Source of the DNA: Halictus rubicundus
Lineage: Eukaryota > Arthropoda > Insecta > Hymenoptera > Halictidae
Reading direction: 5' to 3'
Assembly (NCBI RefSeq): GCF_050948215.1
Contig: NW_027488709.1
Span: forward strand, 310,001 to 374,000
Length of the DNA: 64,000 bases
The position numbers and the translations under genes were made by a program. Below the pieces are notes generated by a model that was not told the origin of the DNA, did not search any database, and was given only the letters and a program-made list of their open reading frames with translations. Positions 30,540-41,893 of the stretch are shown here, in pieces; position 1 is the stretch's first letter, and each line of letters starts with the position of its first letter.

Positions 30540-30619
30540 CACGTGACTACCCTTCGCCCTTAATGATATAAACATTTGTGTATTTAGACGATTTATCTGA
30601 AATGAATATTCGATAGAAT

Positions 30620-30836
30620 TGAATTGAATTGCATTTTTAATATATTCAGTTGTAATATTAATAATGTACAATTATTGAGATTGTACCGATGCAACTATGA
30701 GAATTTGTTCAACAAACTTATTTCTTTGGGCATATATTATTGTAATAATGGCTCAAAATTTAATAGATAAATTCTTGCTATTTTTATAAAGTATTGTAAA
30801 GTATCCCATTTTAACGCTTCGTAATCCTAATGTTAA
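30620..30836. mobile_element. degenerate relative of the TTAA-flanked MITE at 13811
   Basis: The sequence from about 30710 to 30834 (TTATTTCTTTGGGCATATATTAT, TTGCTATTTTTATAAAGTA, GTAATCCTAATGTTAA) follows the right two thirds of the 13811-14028 element with many changes. The left end is not recognisable. It lies in the K2P intron between the gypsy insertion and the next exon. Confidence 0.5.
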
Positions 30837-31004
30837 GGATTAAAGAAAATGGATTCTTCGAAAGTTCAAAACCAAAATACCCCCTTAAATCTAGAATCGG
30901 AAGGCACTTGGATTGAAGAACCGATAGATTTTCATTTAAGATTACGCCAGCAATGAAAGGGTTATATTGTGCATTTAACCGTCTTGTTTCTTATTTGATC
31001 GCAG

Positions 31005-31285
31005 ATGCAAGCTACTTCTGCTTCATGAGCATGAGCACGATTGGGTTCGGCGATATGGTTCCCGGTTCCTACCCCCGTCAGAATCTTTACGAGTCGAGGA
31101 ACGTAACCATTTGGTTTTGCTCCTGCTACATAATGTCTGGGATCGCAATCACCGCGATGTGCTTCAACATCCTCCATGATGAGATCGTCCATAGGCTCAG
31201 CCATCAGGTGGAAAAACCGGAGCCGATCAAAGCCAGTCCAAGTGTGGACGAGCTGTCAACGGATCCTTTCGCGTTGACCTCGTGA
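31005..31285 (+). CDS. K2P potassium channel, exon with pore loop 2 and TM4, ending at UGA
   Basis: After acceptor TTTGATCGCAG the exon completes an Asp codon and reads ASYFCFMSMSTIGFGD, the second pore loop with an intact G-F-G filter. TM4 follows (VTIWFCSCYIMSGIAITA, MCFNIL) and then a cytoplasmic tail (HDEIVHRLSHQ; ASPSVDELSTDPFALTS). The frame meets UGA at 31283-31285 in context TCG TGA CAA TTT. The same frame then stays open for 82 codons. Whether translation ends at this UGA cannot be told from sequence. Exon phase agrees with the donor at 23515, across an intron of about 7.5 kb filled mainly by the Ty3/gypsy element. Confidence 0.85.
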
Positions 31286-31534
31286 CAATTTCCGTCTGGC
31301 AACCTGTGCCACAGGAACGGCAACGACGAGAACGACATATGCGGAACAGATCCACCTACCAGTCTGTTCGCCCACGAGAACGAAATCAATATCTTAAAGG
31401 ACTGTTTCAATCAGGTAGACGTCACTAGAGACTGCAAGCCGATTCTGAAGCTCGAGGATCACGTGCCGTCGATTCCTAGTGTTTACATGTTGCCGAAAGT
31501 TGACGAAGAGACCGAGGAGAATACGGAGATGTAA
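31286..31534 (+). other. in-frame open extension after the K2P UGA, 82 codons to TAA
   Basis: Directly after the UGA the same frame continues to TAA at 31532-31534. It reads like ordinary cytoplasmic protein (GNDENDICGTDPPTSLF; CKPILKLEDHVPSIPSVYML; KVDEETEENTEM). It may be the ancestral C terminus cut by a recent stop, a stop-readthrough extension, or the effect of a sequence error. A 33-nt in-frame GT...AG removal of the UGA is formally possible but too short for a normal intron. Confidence 0.6.
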
Positions 31535-31802
31535 AACTTTACACTTCTTGTAGTCCGAACAAGTATGCTTGATCTAGGCAACAATGTGAAAAGTAACCCG
31601 GCGGATATAGATGAAACGCAAGATATATGTATGTTAAAAATAGAGTAATACTCGTTCTATTATAACGATATAACGTGTGCACGCGCGTGCTTCAGCGTAT
31701 AGCGAAAGGTCGTTCGATAAAGTTCATCGTTCGTGTTGATCGCAAGAACAATTTTTTTCAATCGTCTTTCCGACTGAATCTTCTCGGGAAGAGAAATACT
31801 CC
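31535..31802. other. probable K2P 3' untranslated region
   Basis: AT-rich sequence follows the TAA at 31532. No AATAAA is seen close by; AATAAA near 33169 is a candidate but distant. No other gene is seen. Confidence 0.35.
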
Positions 31803-32018
31803 TTCTAGACCAGTGCCGGGCACGTTTGCTTCAATTCAGGCAAAATCGTCCCCACCATAGCCCGCCCACTATCCCCTTCCAGTGAGCGCCGTTACCGTGG
31901 GGCAACGAAAACGCGAGACACCAGCGAACGCGACGAAAGCGTGCGCTGCACGGAGGACCGATTGATGGGGGAAGCAAGCGTTCGAGGGGCCCCAAACGTG
32001 CCCAGCACTATTCTAGAG
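31803..32018. mobile_element. hAT-type MITE (200 bp) with 8-bp target duplication
   Basis: Inverted ends CAGTGCCGGGCACGTTTG (31811) and CAAACGTGCCCAGCACTA (to 32010) match at 16 of 18 positions. They are flanked by TTCTAGAC (31803-31810) and TTCTAGAG (32011-32018). CAGTG-type ends plus an 8-bp duplication are hAT hallmarks. It has no coding capacity and is GC-rich against its AT-rich surroundings. Confidence 0.75.
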
Positions 32019-35000
32019 AATCAAGGAATCCATTGTTTTTAAACACTCATTTAAATAACAGATATTTAACTAGCGTTGTCGTGCAGAGTTATTTTCGACT
32101 GTACATTAACTGCTCCGAAGAAATAATTCCGAGCGAAACGCAAAATACAAGCAATGTATTCGCATTGCACACGAGAAACACAGAGATTTCAAAGAAAGTA
32201 CGTAAGTGCAATGTCGGTTCCGAGATTAACATAAAAGTGCTTCTTTATCCCAGTCAATTTCAATCTTGTCGCTCTTATCGAATACAATGTTTCACAATTA
32301 CAAACTAGCATCAAACTTTTTTTACAATTACTTTTCAACTTTTGTGTTACGATAAGAAAAGGGGTGATTCCACATTTAAAAAATAAGTGGGAAATGTAGA
32401 ATGAAATTATGTCATATTCTGTTGAATAGGTATCATGTGACAGGTCTGTTCACGACCGACCGATTCTACTCTCTGCAAATGCTAGGCGCGCGGACTTTAC
32501 GGGTTTTCAAAGACAATTTTCTCGAATACAAAGCCTCGTGTGAACAAATTTTATTCTACATTTTCGACTTATTTTATTACGTAGAATCGCCCCCTTTTCA
32601 GTTGTACCACCAATTACACCGATCAATTGGTATATCGAAAACATATAGCAGCCAAGTTCATTTGTTTCAGTCAACCAATCGAAATGGCGATATCCGTGTA
32701 AACCGAGCTCAAGCTTAAGCATATAGAGCTAGTATACTCATCGGCACCATGTTTGATAAGTCCGGTAATGGTACCGTAGAAGTTCTAGCAGCAAGTAGGA
32801 TGTCTTGAAGGTGCACGAAGTGTATCCTAAATGTTCCACGAATTTCGAGAACTGTCTACAAACGTTTCTACGTTAATTCAAGATTGCTCTTAACGAACTT
32901 TGTTACTGTACATCAGTTTTGAAAATGAATGACGACATGAGAAATCAAATGAAATATTTTCTAACTGCTGATATAAAAGTGATATAACAATATCGCTGAT
33001 ATAACAATATCGAACGATTTTCTTTTTAATGTGAGTTCAGCAGCTGCATAGTTGTTTCTATTCGGCACTCGGAAATGACATACCAACTTACATTGAAACG
33101 GACTCAATGTTTTTACATTACATCCCTACACAGATAAACCTTGTAACTCCATATTTAAACATTCGCAAAATAAAAACATTCTTACTTGTAATATAACTGT
33201 ATTAATTTCTGTGTCTAGTCCGTGAGATGGAACGTTTCTATGTAATAAAATACGTGTATGCATGCGTATACACATGTACCAGTGTTTCTCATGTTCTACG
33301 CATTAAACGATTGTTCACGTACAAACGATTTGATTGAAATATTCTCCACCACTGCCGTAAACAAAAACTGTTACCTGTACGAATTTTAACGTATAAGCGC
33401 TGATAAATCTAATACCGTAACGGATGAATTTTCTACGAGGAAGGGAATTCGGTAAGCTTTTATACCCGTAATCTGTAAAAGTTCAATTTTTCAAGGAAAC
33501 TTTAACTTTTGTACATATCTACCATTATTATCGATTTTTACTCGAAAGTTTTTATATTCTATAATACTTTTAACAAATTGTTTGTACTATAAGTTCGCAG
33601 GTTGCCCACAATACCGTGATCGATAATCAAATAACAATTATGAGAATGGAATCGATCACTCCTAGTATAAATATTCCACCGAGCCAACGACTAGACGCAG
33701 AAATTATCTGTGACAAATGAAATCACATTCCACTACTGTGCTCAAGAACAATAACTAAAGTACTGTTACAAGATAAGCACTAATCTTTAAGAGTGTTGCG
33801 TATGAAACTACCCATATTGTTTAATATTGATATTTGTCATAGACTATGAGATTATGGAGTGCGTAATGTATAGTCTGTTACAGTTAGCTGTAAAATACTG
33901 TTGTCCTCGTCGAGTACAATGCAGATCGCATAAATTGCAGAACTTTTTTTTGCTAAATTATAACAATGCAATTGTTTTCCTTCCTTCTCCTTGCCGGTAA
34001 CTTTTAAAATATTACTTTTACAAATCGAAGAATATTCGATTAATTTCTGATATTTTAGCTACGAGGAAATCCAATAAAAACACAGTGCACCACGTAATAC
34101 AAACAGTAATTTCATCAACATTTTACTTATAATCGATCAATCTTATGACACACGGCAAAATTATTGAGGTAATATGTGCTCAACGTTCTGGCATTTTCCT
34201 ACTAACAAGCAAACTTTTTAGTCATCCAAAATTCATACTACAATAGATTGCTAAGATTACCTTGATGACGGTAACATAGTATGGTAAAATGCGCTACGTC
34301 ACTTAAACTACGCCAAACTTAAATACCAGAGCTATGTATGTTGCACGATTAATCTGCAAAAGGAGAGTTAATTCCAACGAGCCTACAATAAAGGATAAAC
34401 GATTATTCTGCAATCCTGAAAATAGTGTGTGTGGCATCTGCTCGGTACGTCCGACGAAAAAACCTAGTGTGTAGTGGTGACTTAGAAGTGACCTTTTCCT
34501 GTTTCTTGTAACATATCATAAGATGTAAGCGAATGAAATGCTGAGATCTTTTCGCATTGGAAAGGAGGAGAAGAAGAAACAAGTGACCGATAAAACAATC
34601 GACACAGTCCCAATCTTTGGATCGCCTAGCATCGGGCCATTGGTTTCGACTGTGCAGCAAAATTGGCAAGCGAATTTCGTACGGCGGCGTCTAATAACAA
34701 TCGATATTAGCTTGAGCAGTTGCTAGAGTTATCGTTATCACTCCGTTGGTGATTCGATGGAGGATCACGGACGGTAACCAAGCCAAACTTTACTTTGGTA
34801 CTTGCACCAGCCCATCCAGCCACCGATTCAACCCAGCTAACCGAGCAAACTTCCTCACACTCATTCGATATCATTGTGAAAGACCATACGCGCGTTTCTA
34901 GGTGCCGACATTTCGACAATTTATAAGTGTGAGTCACAATTATACTACCTCTGTCGGAAAGTATTCCACCGAATAAATCGAGCATCTCTTCTAAACATTA

Positions 35001-35266
35001 TTCACATACAAAATCTCAATGCTAATGAAATGGCCATCTTTAGTAAAAATAAAACGTTAATTTAGAAATATGTTTTCCTTTTTCTCGGTGGTACGAAAAA
35101 ATAATCGAAGCAATAAGGGTTAAAAGTGGTCTATATTTATCACATTGCTTACATCATTCTCTGTAACGTTCACATTCAAGTGAAACTGATTGTTTTCTTT
35201 GTATATGGCCGACTGTTCTTCTCTATTTCTTTAAACTACGAAAGGATCATTTTTCATTTCGAACAG
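32019..35266. other. AT-rich DNA, no gene seen
   Basis: I checked both strands. Frames here are short (up to 105 codons at 32401-32718) and show no domain, membrane pattern or transposon motif. No RNA gene was recognised. Confidence 0.45.
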
Positions 35267-35467
35267 GGTAAGGGACCCAATTACTGTGACGGTAAGAATT
35301 ACTGTGCGCCTATATCAGTTATACTTATTTTTAAAGCATAATGAATATAAAAAAGATATATTACATTTTTTCCATTAAAATCAGTTGATATATACATATT
35401 TTTTAATATTCATTATGCTTTAAAAATACGTCTGATTAATGTAGGTACAGTAATTGAGTCTCTTACC
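35267..35467. mobile_element. palindromic MITE (201 bp)
   Basis: Outer arms GGTAAGGGACCCAATTACTG (from 35267) and its reverse complement at 35447-35467 differ at two positions. Inner arms around TTTTTAAAGCATAATGAATA (about 35331-35350) recur inverted near 35405-35430. The whole unit can fold on itself. Superfamily unknown. Confidence 0.7.
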
Positions 35468-35590
35468 GTATTCATTCAAATAATTGCTTCAGTTATCGCC
35501 TAATTAATGTAGGATTGAGACGGGTAATGGGCTAACAAATTGTTTAATAAAACAAAATTTTATTATATAATGTCCAGAAAATATGATCAA

Positions 35591-35850
35591 CGTTACAATC
35601 AACCTCTCACGCTCGTGGTTCGGCGACAAAAGACCGCGAGGCCCGGCACCTCTGAGCATTTTATTTGTTTTTCCGAGTTCTCGAATTTTCCATGATCGTA
35701 ACGGTCGCCATGCTTCTCGAAGCCTCCCATCGCAACGTTCCGAAACGTCGCATCGAGACACCTTCGAGAGGGAACGCTCGCGCTCCCACATTAATTTTGA
35801 TTGGAACTACTCTACCAGGAGTAGTAATTTCCCTTTTAATCTCGTAACAG
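35591..35850 (-). repeat. possible solo LTR (about 260 bp), minus strand
   Basis: On the minus strand the segment starts TGTTACGAG at 35850, has an AATAAA-type signal (AACAAATAAAAT) and ends GATTGTAACG. It is markedly GC-richer than its surroundings. The termini do not form a perfect TG...CA pair and no target duplication is visible. Confidence 0.35.
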
Positions 35851-36100
35851 TGGAGACAACGAATCAGCGGACATATCGATGATTTCGTTAAGTTTAAAGA
35901 TTTGTGACAGGCACACTTGTGAAACAATCTTAATCCTCATATAGTACATTCAGAGTCATTCTGAAACAGTTGTGGCCGTGTTTATTTATGTACTGATTCT
36001 TTATCCATTTATGCGATGATTAAAAGTAAAAAAAGTACATGAACAAATTGTCAATATTTGGATTATTTTGTTTAAAAAAATAGTACAGCAATACATACAC

Positions 36101-36704
36101 CTGGACTCATTTTAAAGCTCCAAGCCTCTACTTTCGCAGACCACCATTCATTTCTTTTTAGGATACTTGTGCATAATATGAGAGGTGAAAAACTGAGGAC
36201 GAGTTTTTGGTCGAAAATGCTATACATTGAAAAGTCTGAAAAAGCATAAAAAATTTTGTTTTCTGAATGAATCGATTACAGATTTCAAGATTCAATCTTC
36301 CCTTTTACAACGACTGCTTCAAACTTAATTTACGATTTTCTTCTGACTCTTTTATAAAACAAAAATGAGTAACGAGTTTCATCGTGTGAGGATATTGTTC
36401 CTTATATTATTGCAAAGATGGCAATAGACCTTCCATTCGAATTTCTGTAAATCGGCTAGAAAAAAATCGTAAATCAAGGTTTAAGCATTCGTTGTAAAGA
36501 GGGAACTTCAATCTTTAAATCCACAGCGGTTTCAGTCGCGGGAACAATTTGTCAATGTTTTTTCAGACGTTTCAATTTGCAACATATTGGAGACCACAGA
36601 TATTTTCAGTTTACCAGCGATTGTGACATACAAAGATATCTTAAATAAAAATGAACGGCGGATGGCAAAAGTAGAGGCTTCTATCTTTAAAATGAGTAGT
36701 CCAG
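36101..36704. mobile_element. MITE with about 70-bp imperfect TIRs (604 bp)
   Basis: The left end CTGGACTCATTTTAAAGC and the reverse complement of the right end CTGGACTACTCATTTTAAAG agree, and both continue with AAGCCTCTACTTT and TTCATTT. No coding sequence or clear target duplication was found, so the superfamily is unassigned. Confidence 0.65.
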
Positions 36705-37921
36705 CTAGATTGTTGCAATATTTTTTTAACGAAATTTGTTTAACGAACTTTATTTGTTTTCTATAGCAATCGGAACCATTCGTCTTTCGGATAAGGTGAA
36801 ACTAAATCTAAGCTGAAGCAATTAAGATTACTCTTTTTAAGGACAACTTCGTCGAATTTGTTCGGTGAACCAAAATTCTTTCCTCAAAATAATTCAGAGT
36901 ATCCAATAAAATTCTTGAAACTGCAGACGGTCCGGAAGTAAAGCGAGCATAGCTATCGAAGTAAACAGTAAAGGAAAGTTTATAGTACCAACGTACTCGT
37001 TTATACGTCGCATAAAATTTGATATCAGAACGTAAGGAATATGTTTTAGAAGCTTCGTTAAGTTATTTCAGTTTTAACGATAGGATTGATGGCGTACGCT
37101 TCTCTGCTGCTTCAAGACGTTATACGGTCTGACAACGGAACTTGTTTAAAAAAGTTGTAAAATTCTACTATTCAAACAAGTAATCTCCCTTTTTCAAATT
37201 GTTATAAATATGAAGTAAAAATTATTTTATGAAATTACATGTTCTGTTTAGAGAACGCTTTACCTGTTGATAAAATTTTTCATCTTAACATACTAGAATA
37301 AGGGAAGATGAAACACTGAAGATTAAATAATTACTAGACTGCGAAACTTTATTCAAAACGAACATGTTCTTCATCGATTATGAGAAGCAGGAATCGTATA
37401 AAATGTATTTCATCCCTTAATAATTTTGATACATTGAAAAAAACGTATCGATCCTCTTAGATTGTTCTAATCTTTTACTGTTTTATTTAACGCTCGGCCA
37501 ATTTTTCGTAAATGCATAAAAATCCGCAGTCTAATAATTAAATTAAATTTATGAGCATATGCATCATTAAAAAGAATTAATGACGAATATCTTGAATTTC
37601 ATACCTGCAGAGATGTAAGAAGTTTAGTTTTACAACAATTGTATTTCTAATTTGAATTTGCAAAATTGTCAACAAGTACCCATTGAGTCAAACGATATTT
37701 GGAATTGCCTTCTTAGATTGGCAAAAATTACGTTTAAAACTCTCTGCAAAAAAATGTTAATTTCGCTAAAAATATGTACACCCTTTGATCGTCTTGTAGT
37801 ATAATTTCTGGTGTTGCAACACAATATGTAAATCCCGGAATTAGGCCACAATAAGAATTAAAATAAAATTATGAGGCATATATGTGTATTATTAAAACTA
37901 ACTTCTTAAAATATTAGTTTG
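36705..37921. other. AT-rich DNA, no gene seen
   Basis: No open frame of interest, RNA gene or clear repeat was found. Confidence 0.45.
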
Positions 37922-39189
37922 TTAACCCTTTCGGCAAGAATGCCGGATATATCCGGCATCCATCTGATGACCTGTGTGTACGAGCGTCGGATATATCCGG
38001 CATCCATGTGACAGCCTGTATACACGAGCGCCATCTATAATGGCGGATTTTATATAAATGCCTTTTAATATTAAAACTATAAACGCCACTTGTTAGAGGA
38101 AACATTGTTTAATTAAACACAGTTCTCATTTAACGTTTAGGAAAATCTTCATACAAAAGACAACTGACCACGCGCTATGTGTGCATTTTCGGAGCGGCGC
38201 ACAGTGTGGACAAGCGGGATATATACATATGTATCTCACTACACGTGCATATCACGATGTACGATAAATTCCTTTGGCAAATTGCATATTAGGAGGAAAT
38301 TGATATTATTAATCATTGAGCAATCATTTAACAATCAATTTTATACATACATATTGTTAATTTTTTTTAATTCATTAATTTTATTGTTAAATTTCATTTT
38401 TTGTGAATAATTACCATTACATGTACATTAAACTTGTATAAATTTTCAACGGTGGTTCTATTTATTAATTGCATATAAAACTTCAAATTAACATATAACA
38501 AAAACGGCAAAATACATCCTGAGATTCTTATTCGGATATATTACTTGTTATAGTTTTGTTTGCTTAGGATCTATTGTGGAAAATTTTTTAATTTTCTTTT
38601 TAAATATATTAGTTGTATTGTTAAATTTAATTTTCTGTTTCCAAACAAATTTGGATTTTTGTCGAAAATTTTGCCATTTATCCGCCACATTCACAGTGCG
38701 GAATTTACTTTTATAGAAAAATTCAATATTCGTGTATATCACGAATTATTATTAATAATCAAATAATAATCATTTTTATGCATTCTGAATTTGTTTTTAA
38801 TATATGTTTTATTTTATGATCACATTTAAAGTACTGAGAATGAGTCGGATAGCGAGTAGCGATTTGTTAAGTTTGTTAATTTTGTTTACTACTATTATAA
38901 TTTGTTTAAGTTTCTTATTATTAACTTTACGTATGGTTAATTTATTTATTTATTTATTTTAATTTTTTAGTTTTTATAAATACATTTTTTTCAATAAAAA
39001 TTGTTAATTTCTTGTTAAACCTATTAATTATATTGGTAAATTTCATTTTCTGTGAAGAATTACCTTTATATATACATTAATGACCAAATTTAGAGAACTG
39101 CCCAAAAATAGGCCATTTGTCCCGCAGTGTGCTTCGATTCGTACAGCCGGAGTGTCACGGCGACAGAGCGCTCGTACCGAAAGGGTTAA
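37922..39189. mobile_element. piggyBac-type non-autonomous element (1260 bp) with TTAA target sites
   Basis: TTAA at 37922-37925 and 39186-39189 flank inverted ends CCCTTTCGG and CCGAAAGGG. TTAA duplication with CCC-starting ends is the piggyBac signature. There is no transposase frame inside. Near the left end a roughly 46-bp segment is directly repeated twice, each containing the palindrome CCGGATATATCCGG. The interior is very AT-rich. Confidence 0.75.
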
Positions 39190-39323
39190 TTGTTCGAATA
39201 GCATTGCTTAAGTATATTTTGTTACAACTTCGACATAGAAAACTGTAAGCCTTTTTAAAAAGATATCAGTCTGTTTCTTACTTCAATCGCCAAACAAGTA
39301 TGCATCTGATACTATTGTGGTTA

Positions 39324-39784
39324 TGTTACCACAAAACAGAGTCAGTTTATTTAACAGGATAGTCTGTTTATTTAATCGCGTGTTCAATGTACAATGAGAC
39401 CGACAGACAAAGTACGTAGACACGAAGCGCGAGAAGTGCAAGAGGTACAAGAAGTAGATTTTCTGGATTTCCTCCCTTTATATCCTGATCTTCGGAAAGG
39501 CGTTACCTTTCCGAAGATAGGAAGGCGGAGCTATGCTTCGCGGGGGTAGGAAATCCCGCATCTGTTGTTTATGGTCACTGGCAAAGGTGGTCGCCAAATG
39601 TTTGGAAAAAAGGTCTTGTCGGGACCGCGCGTGCCGCGCGGTCGGACAGGCCCAGCGGTACTCGGCTGGCAACGTTTATGATGGGGTAGTTAAATTTTCT
39701 ACACCCGTAAAGTCATTCGGAAATAAAATAATTTCTGCCATCCTGCAAAAGTCAAGGTAGGTTTTATTACCTTAGACCCTAACA
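39324..39784 (-). repeat. probable solo LTR (461 bp), minus strand
   Basis: On the minus strand it starts TGTTAGGGTCTAAGG (39784) and ends TTTTGTGGTAACA (39324), giving TGTTA...TAACA termini, with AATAAA signals shortly before the end. It contains a 13-bp perfect hairpin (39488-39500 with 39506-39518) and a GC hairpin around CCGCGCG near 39640. No target duplication or internal region was found. Confidence 0.5.
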
Positions 39785-39850
39785 TCTGCAGGCGGTCAAC
39801 TCTAACATCTTGCGATGCGAATCTCGTACCGCTACACTATACTTCGATTA

Positions 39851-40197
39851 TAACGGTGTCCCAAAAATGTTGTACTTCCTTGAAAGAGGTGATTCCCGAG
39901 GTCATTTGATGTAACTTTTTCTTGTGTGGAAATGTTTTCCGTGGCTTTGTTAAAGAATTATTAACGAAAAACACGTACCAATAAGAACGCGGTTACAGCG
40001 CCTCACGTTGAGTGTGGCGTTAGCATTGGCCGAGTTGTAATCTGTCCACTGTAGCCACGCTCTGATTGGTTCGTGTTTTTCGGTAATAACTCCTTAACAA
40101 AACCGCGGAGACGATTTTCTCAAAGGAAAAAGTCACTTCAAATGAGCTTGGAAATCACCCCTTACGGGGAAGTACAATATTATTGGGACACCCTGTA
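39851..40197. mobile_element. fold-back mariner-type MITE (343 bp), TA flanks
   Basis: Ends GGTGTCCCAAAAATGTTGTA and, reversed, GGTGTCCCAATAATATTGTA match. Similarity continues through the whole half-element (GGTGATT, CATTTGA, ACTTTTTC, TTTTGTTAA), so the unit is a near-complete palindrome. TA lies at both borders (39851-39852, 40196-40197). No coding sequence. Confidence 0.75.
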
Positions 40198-41442
40198 TAA
40201 CTAATAACAGTGTTCCTTTATAACACACGATCTATGTCCTTTTATCTTAGTCGGTTCCTCTCTAAATCAATATCGTTGATTAAACAAATATCTTTTTCCG
40301 TGATTTGGTTCTGTTAAAATTAGCGTAAATCTATATTCACTAAACTCTGCCTGACACACGTTCACAAACCTGAACTAACAATCCACAGCAGACCTACATA
40401 ATTTTGGAACTACATTCGCAGTTTCAATAATATCTCCTCTCTCGGCTCAGTATTAAACTTTAATAATTCCCAAGTGGATAATCAATCTATTCTAATGTAC
40501 TTGTGCTAAGTACTTTAGCTTGATATTGTGTACAGTGACGATAGCAACTCATTTGACTTTAAATATGCACATTATATTAATATATGAAATATCCCTATCA
40601 GTGTCGGTACACAAATTAACTATGTCGAGTCACTTGACACGAACATTGGAGCAGGTAGCGATAAAATTCTGTCTACAGTTTTCCAATCTGTAAACTTGTT
40701 ATGCCTTGAGTATACCAATTTGCACAATGAAATTGAAACAAGATCACTCATTTTCAAATGTATACGAACACACCAAACATTCTATCTTAAACACTCTTTA
40801 CTTAATTTGTTTATCAATGAAATCACCGAAGGTATTGCAAATGGCAGTTTTTAAATCTATGCTGATAATTGAACGTTAGAAATAGTTTTAGAATTAAATT
40901 TTTCCATATTTTGAAATATAAAAAAAATTAAGTTTCGATTTTAAACGGGTAGATATGTGTATTATTAGGTAAGGTCTATCTAAAAGAATTATTTATTGTA
41001 TAGTATTTCTACTTATTATAAGCACCAATACATGTCCATTAGTCAAATTTTTGATAGTTACTGATTTGAAAATTAATCTCCGTATGAAAATATGGCATAT
41101 ATGTGAATACACGTATATATCTTTCTGTATGTTACGTAGAATCATTCTTAACTTATTTTACATGCAGCTCCTTTCTTCATGGGGTTACTCTAACGATTTG
41201 GTCACAATGTCTAACATCTATATTTATTTTATCTTACAATTGCTATTCCGTATTGCCTCACTTGAAGTTGTTAATATTTCTTCAAAGATAAAAAAACTGT
41301 GCCTTTATCCTTCTTCACTCTGGTATACATATAGTATATAGTATAACAAAATTCGTTTTCTGTGAAATACAAAAAATTCATATTGAACAGCAACAAGTAA
41401 TCTTATGTAAGTATGTATCGGCAAGTTTTCTTGTAAAAGCTA
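40198..41442. other. AT-rich DNA, no gene seen
   Basis: There are short frames only (96 codons at 41051-41341), with no recognisable similarity. Confidence 0.4.
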
Positions 41443-41893
41443 TACAGGATTCAACTAAGTGTGCCACCTAAATTATATGTAAACTATTTGGTATATGAAA
41501 AAATGGTTCAAATGAAAGTTGTATACTATCAAGAGTAGAATAATTAGTTGTTTTCCGTTTTGCTCTTCTATCAAGAAATAAAGGTCACCTTCAAGTTTCT
41601 TTATCGTGAAGGGTAATCTTCTGGTCAAAGGGAGAAATGAATCCTAAATAAACAAAACTATAAGTGTATGTGGGATGAAAAATTAATAGTTACTGAGATA
41701 AATAGATAGATATAGATTAGAGATAGATAGATATTATTTCTCTAGTAATGATTTTTAATGCAAGTAATGATCAAATTCCTTGAAAGTCTTTGAAGAACCT
41801 TGAAGAAGTCCTTGAAAGAACCTTTTAAAGAAACTCAAGGTGACCTTTATATCTCGATAAAAGAGCACATTCATTAGCTGAATCACCCTTATA
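41443..41893. mobile_element. mariner-type MITE remnant (about 450 bp)
   Basis: The left end ATACAGGATTCAACT and the reverse complement of the right end ATAAGGGTGATTCAGCT agree. An inner inverted pair (TAAAGGTCACCTTCAAG near 41580, CTCAAGGTGACCTTTAT near 41845) confirms the symmetry. A GATA-rich microsatellite (about 41697-41740) lies in the middle. Confidence 0.55.

Larger units (their letters stand above)
25060..30543 (+). mobile_element. complete CsRn1-like Ty3/gypsy retrotransposon inserted in the K2P intron
   Basis: The element spans 25064-30539 with the 4-bp target duplication CACG at 25060-25063 and 30540-30543. It has two LTRs, a tRNA-Trp-type primer site, a gag ORF with a CHCC finger and an intact pol in the -1 frame. 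These traits together fit the CsRn1 clade as described in the literature. LTRs differ at about two bases plus a repeat-number change, so it is young. It lies in the same orientation as the host gene. Confidence 0.93.

Noticed and set aside
31282..31314. Tiny intron removing the K2P UGA
   Set aside because: GT at 31282 and AG at 31313 would remove 33 bases in frame, but this is below the size spliceosomal introns normally have in insects.
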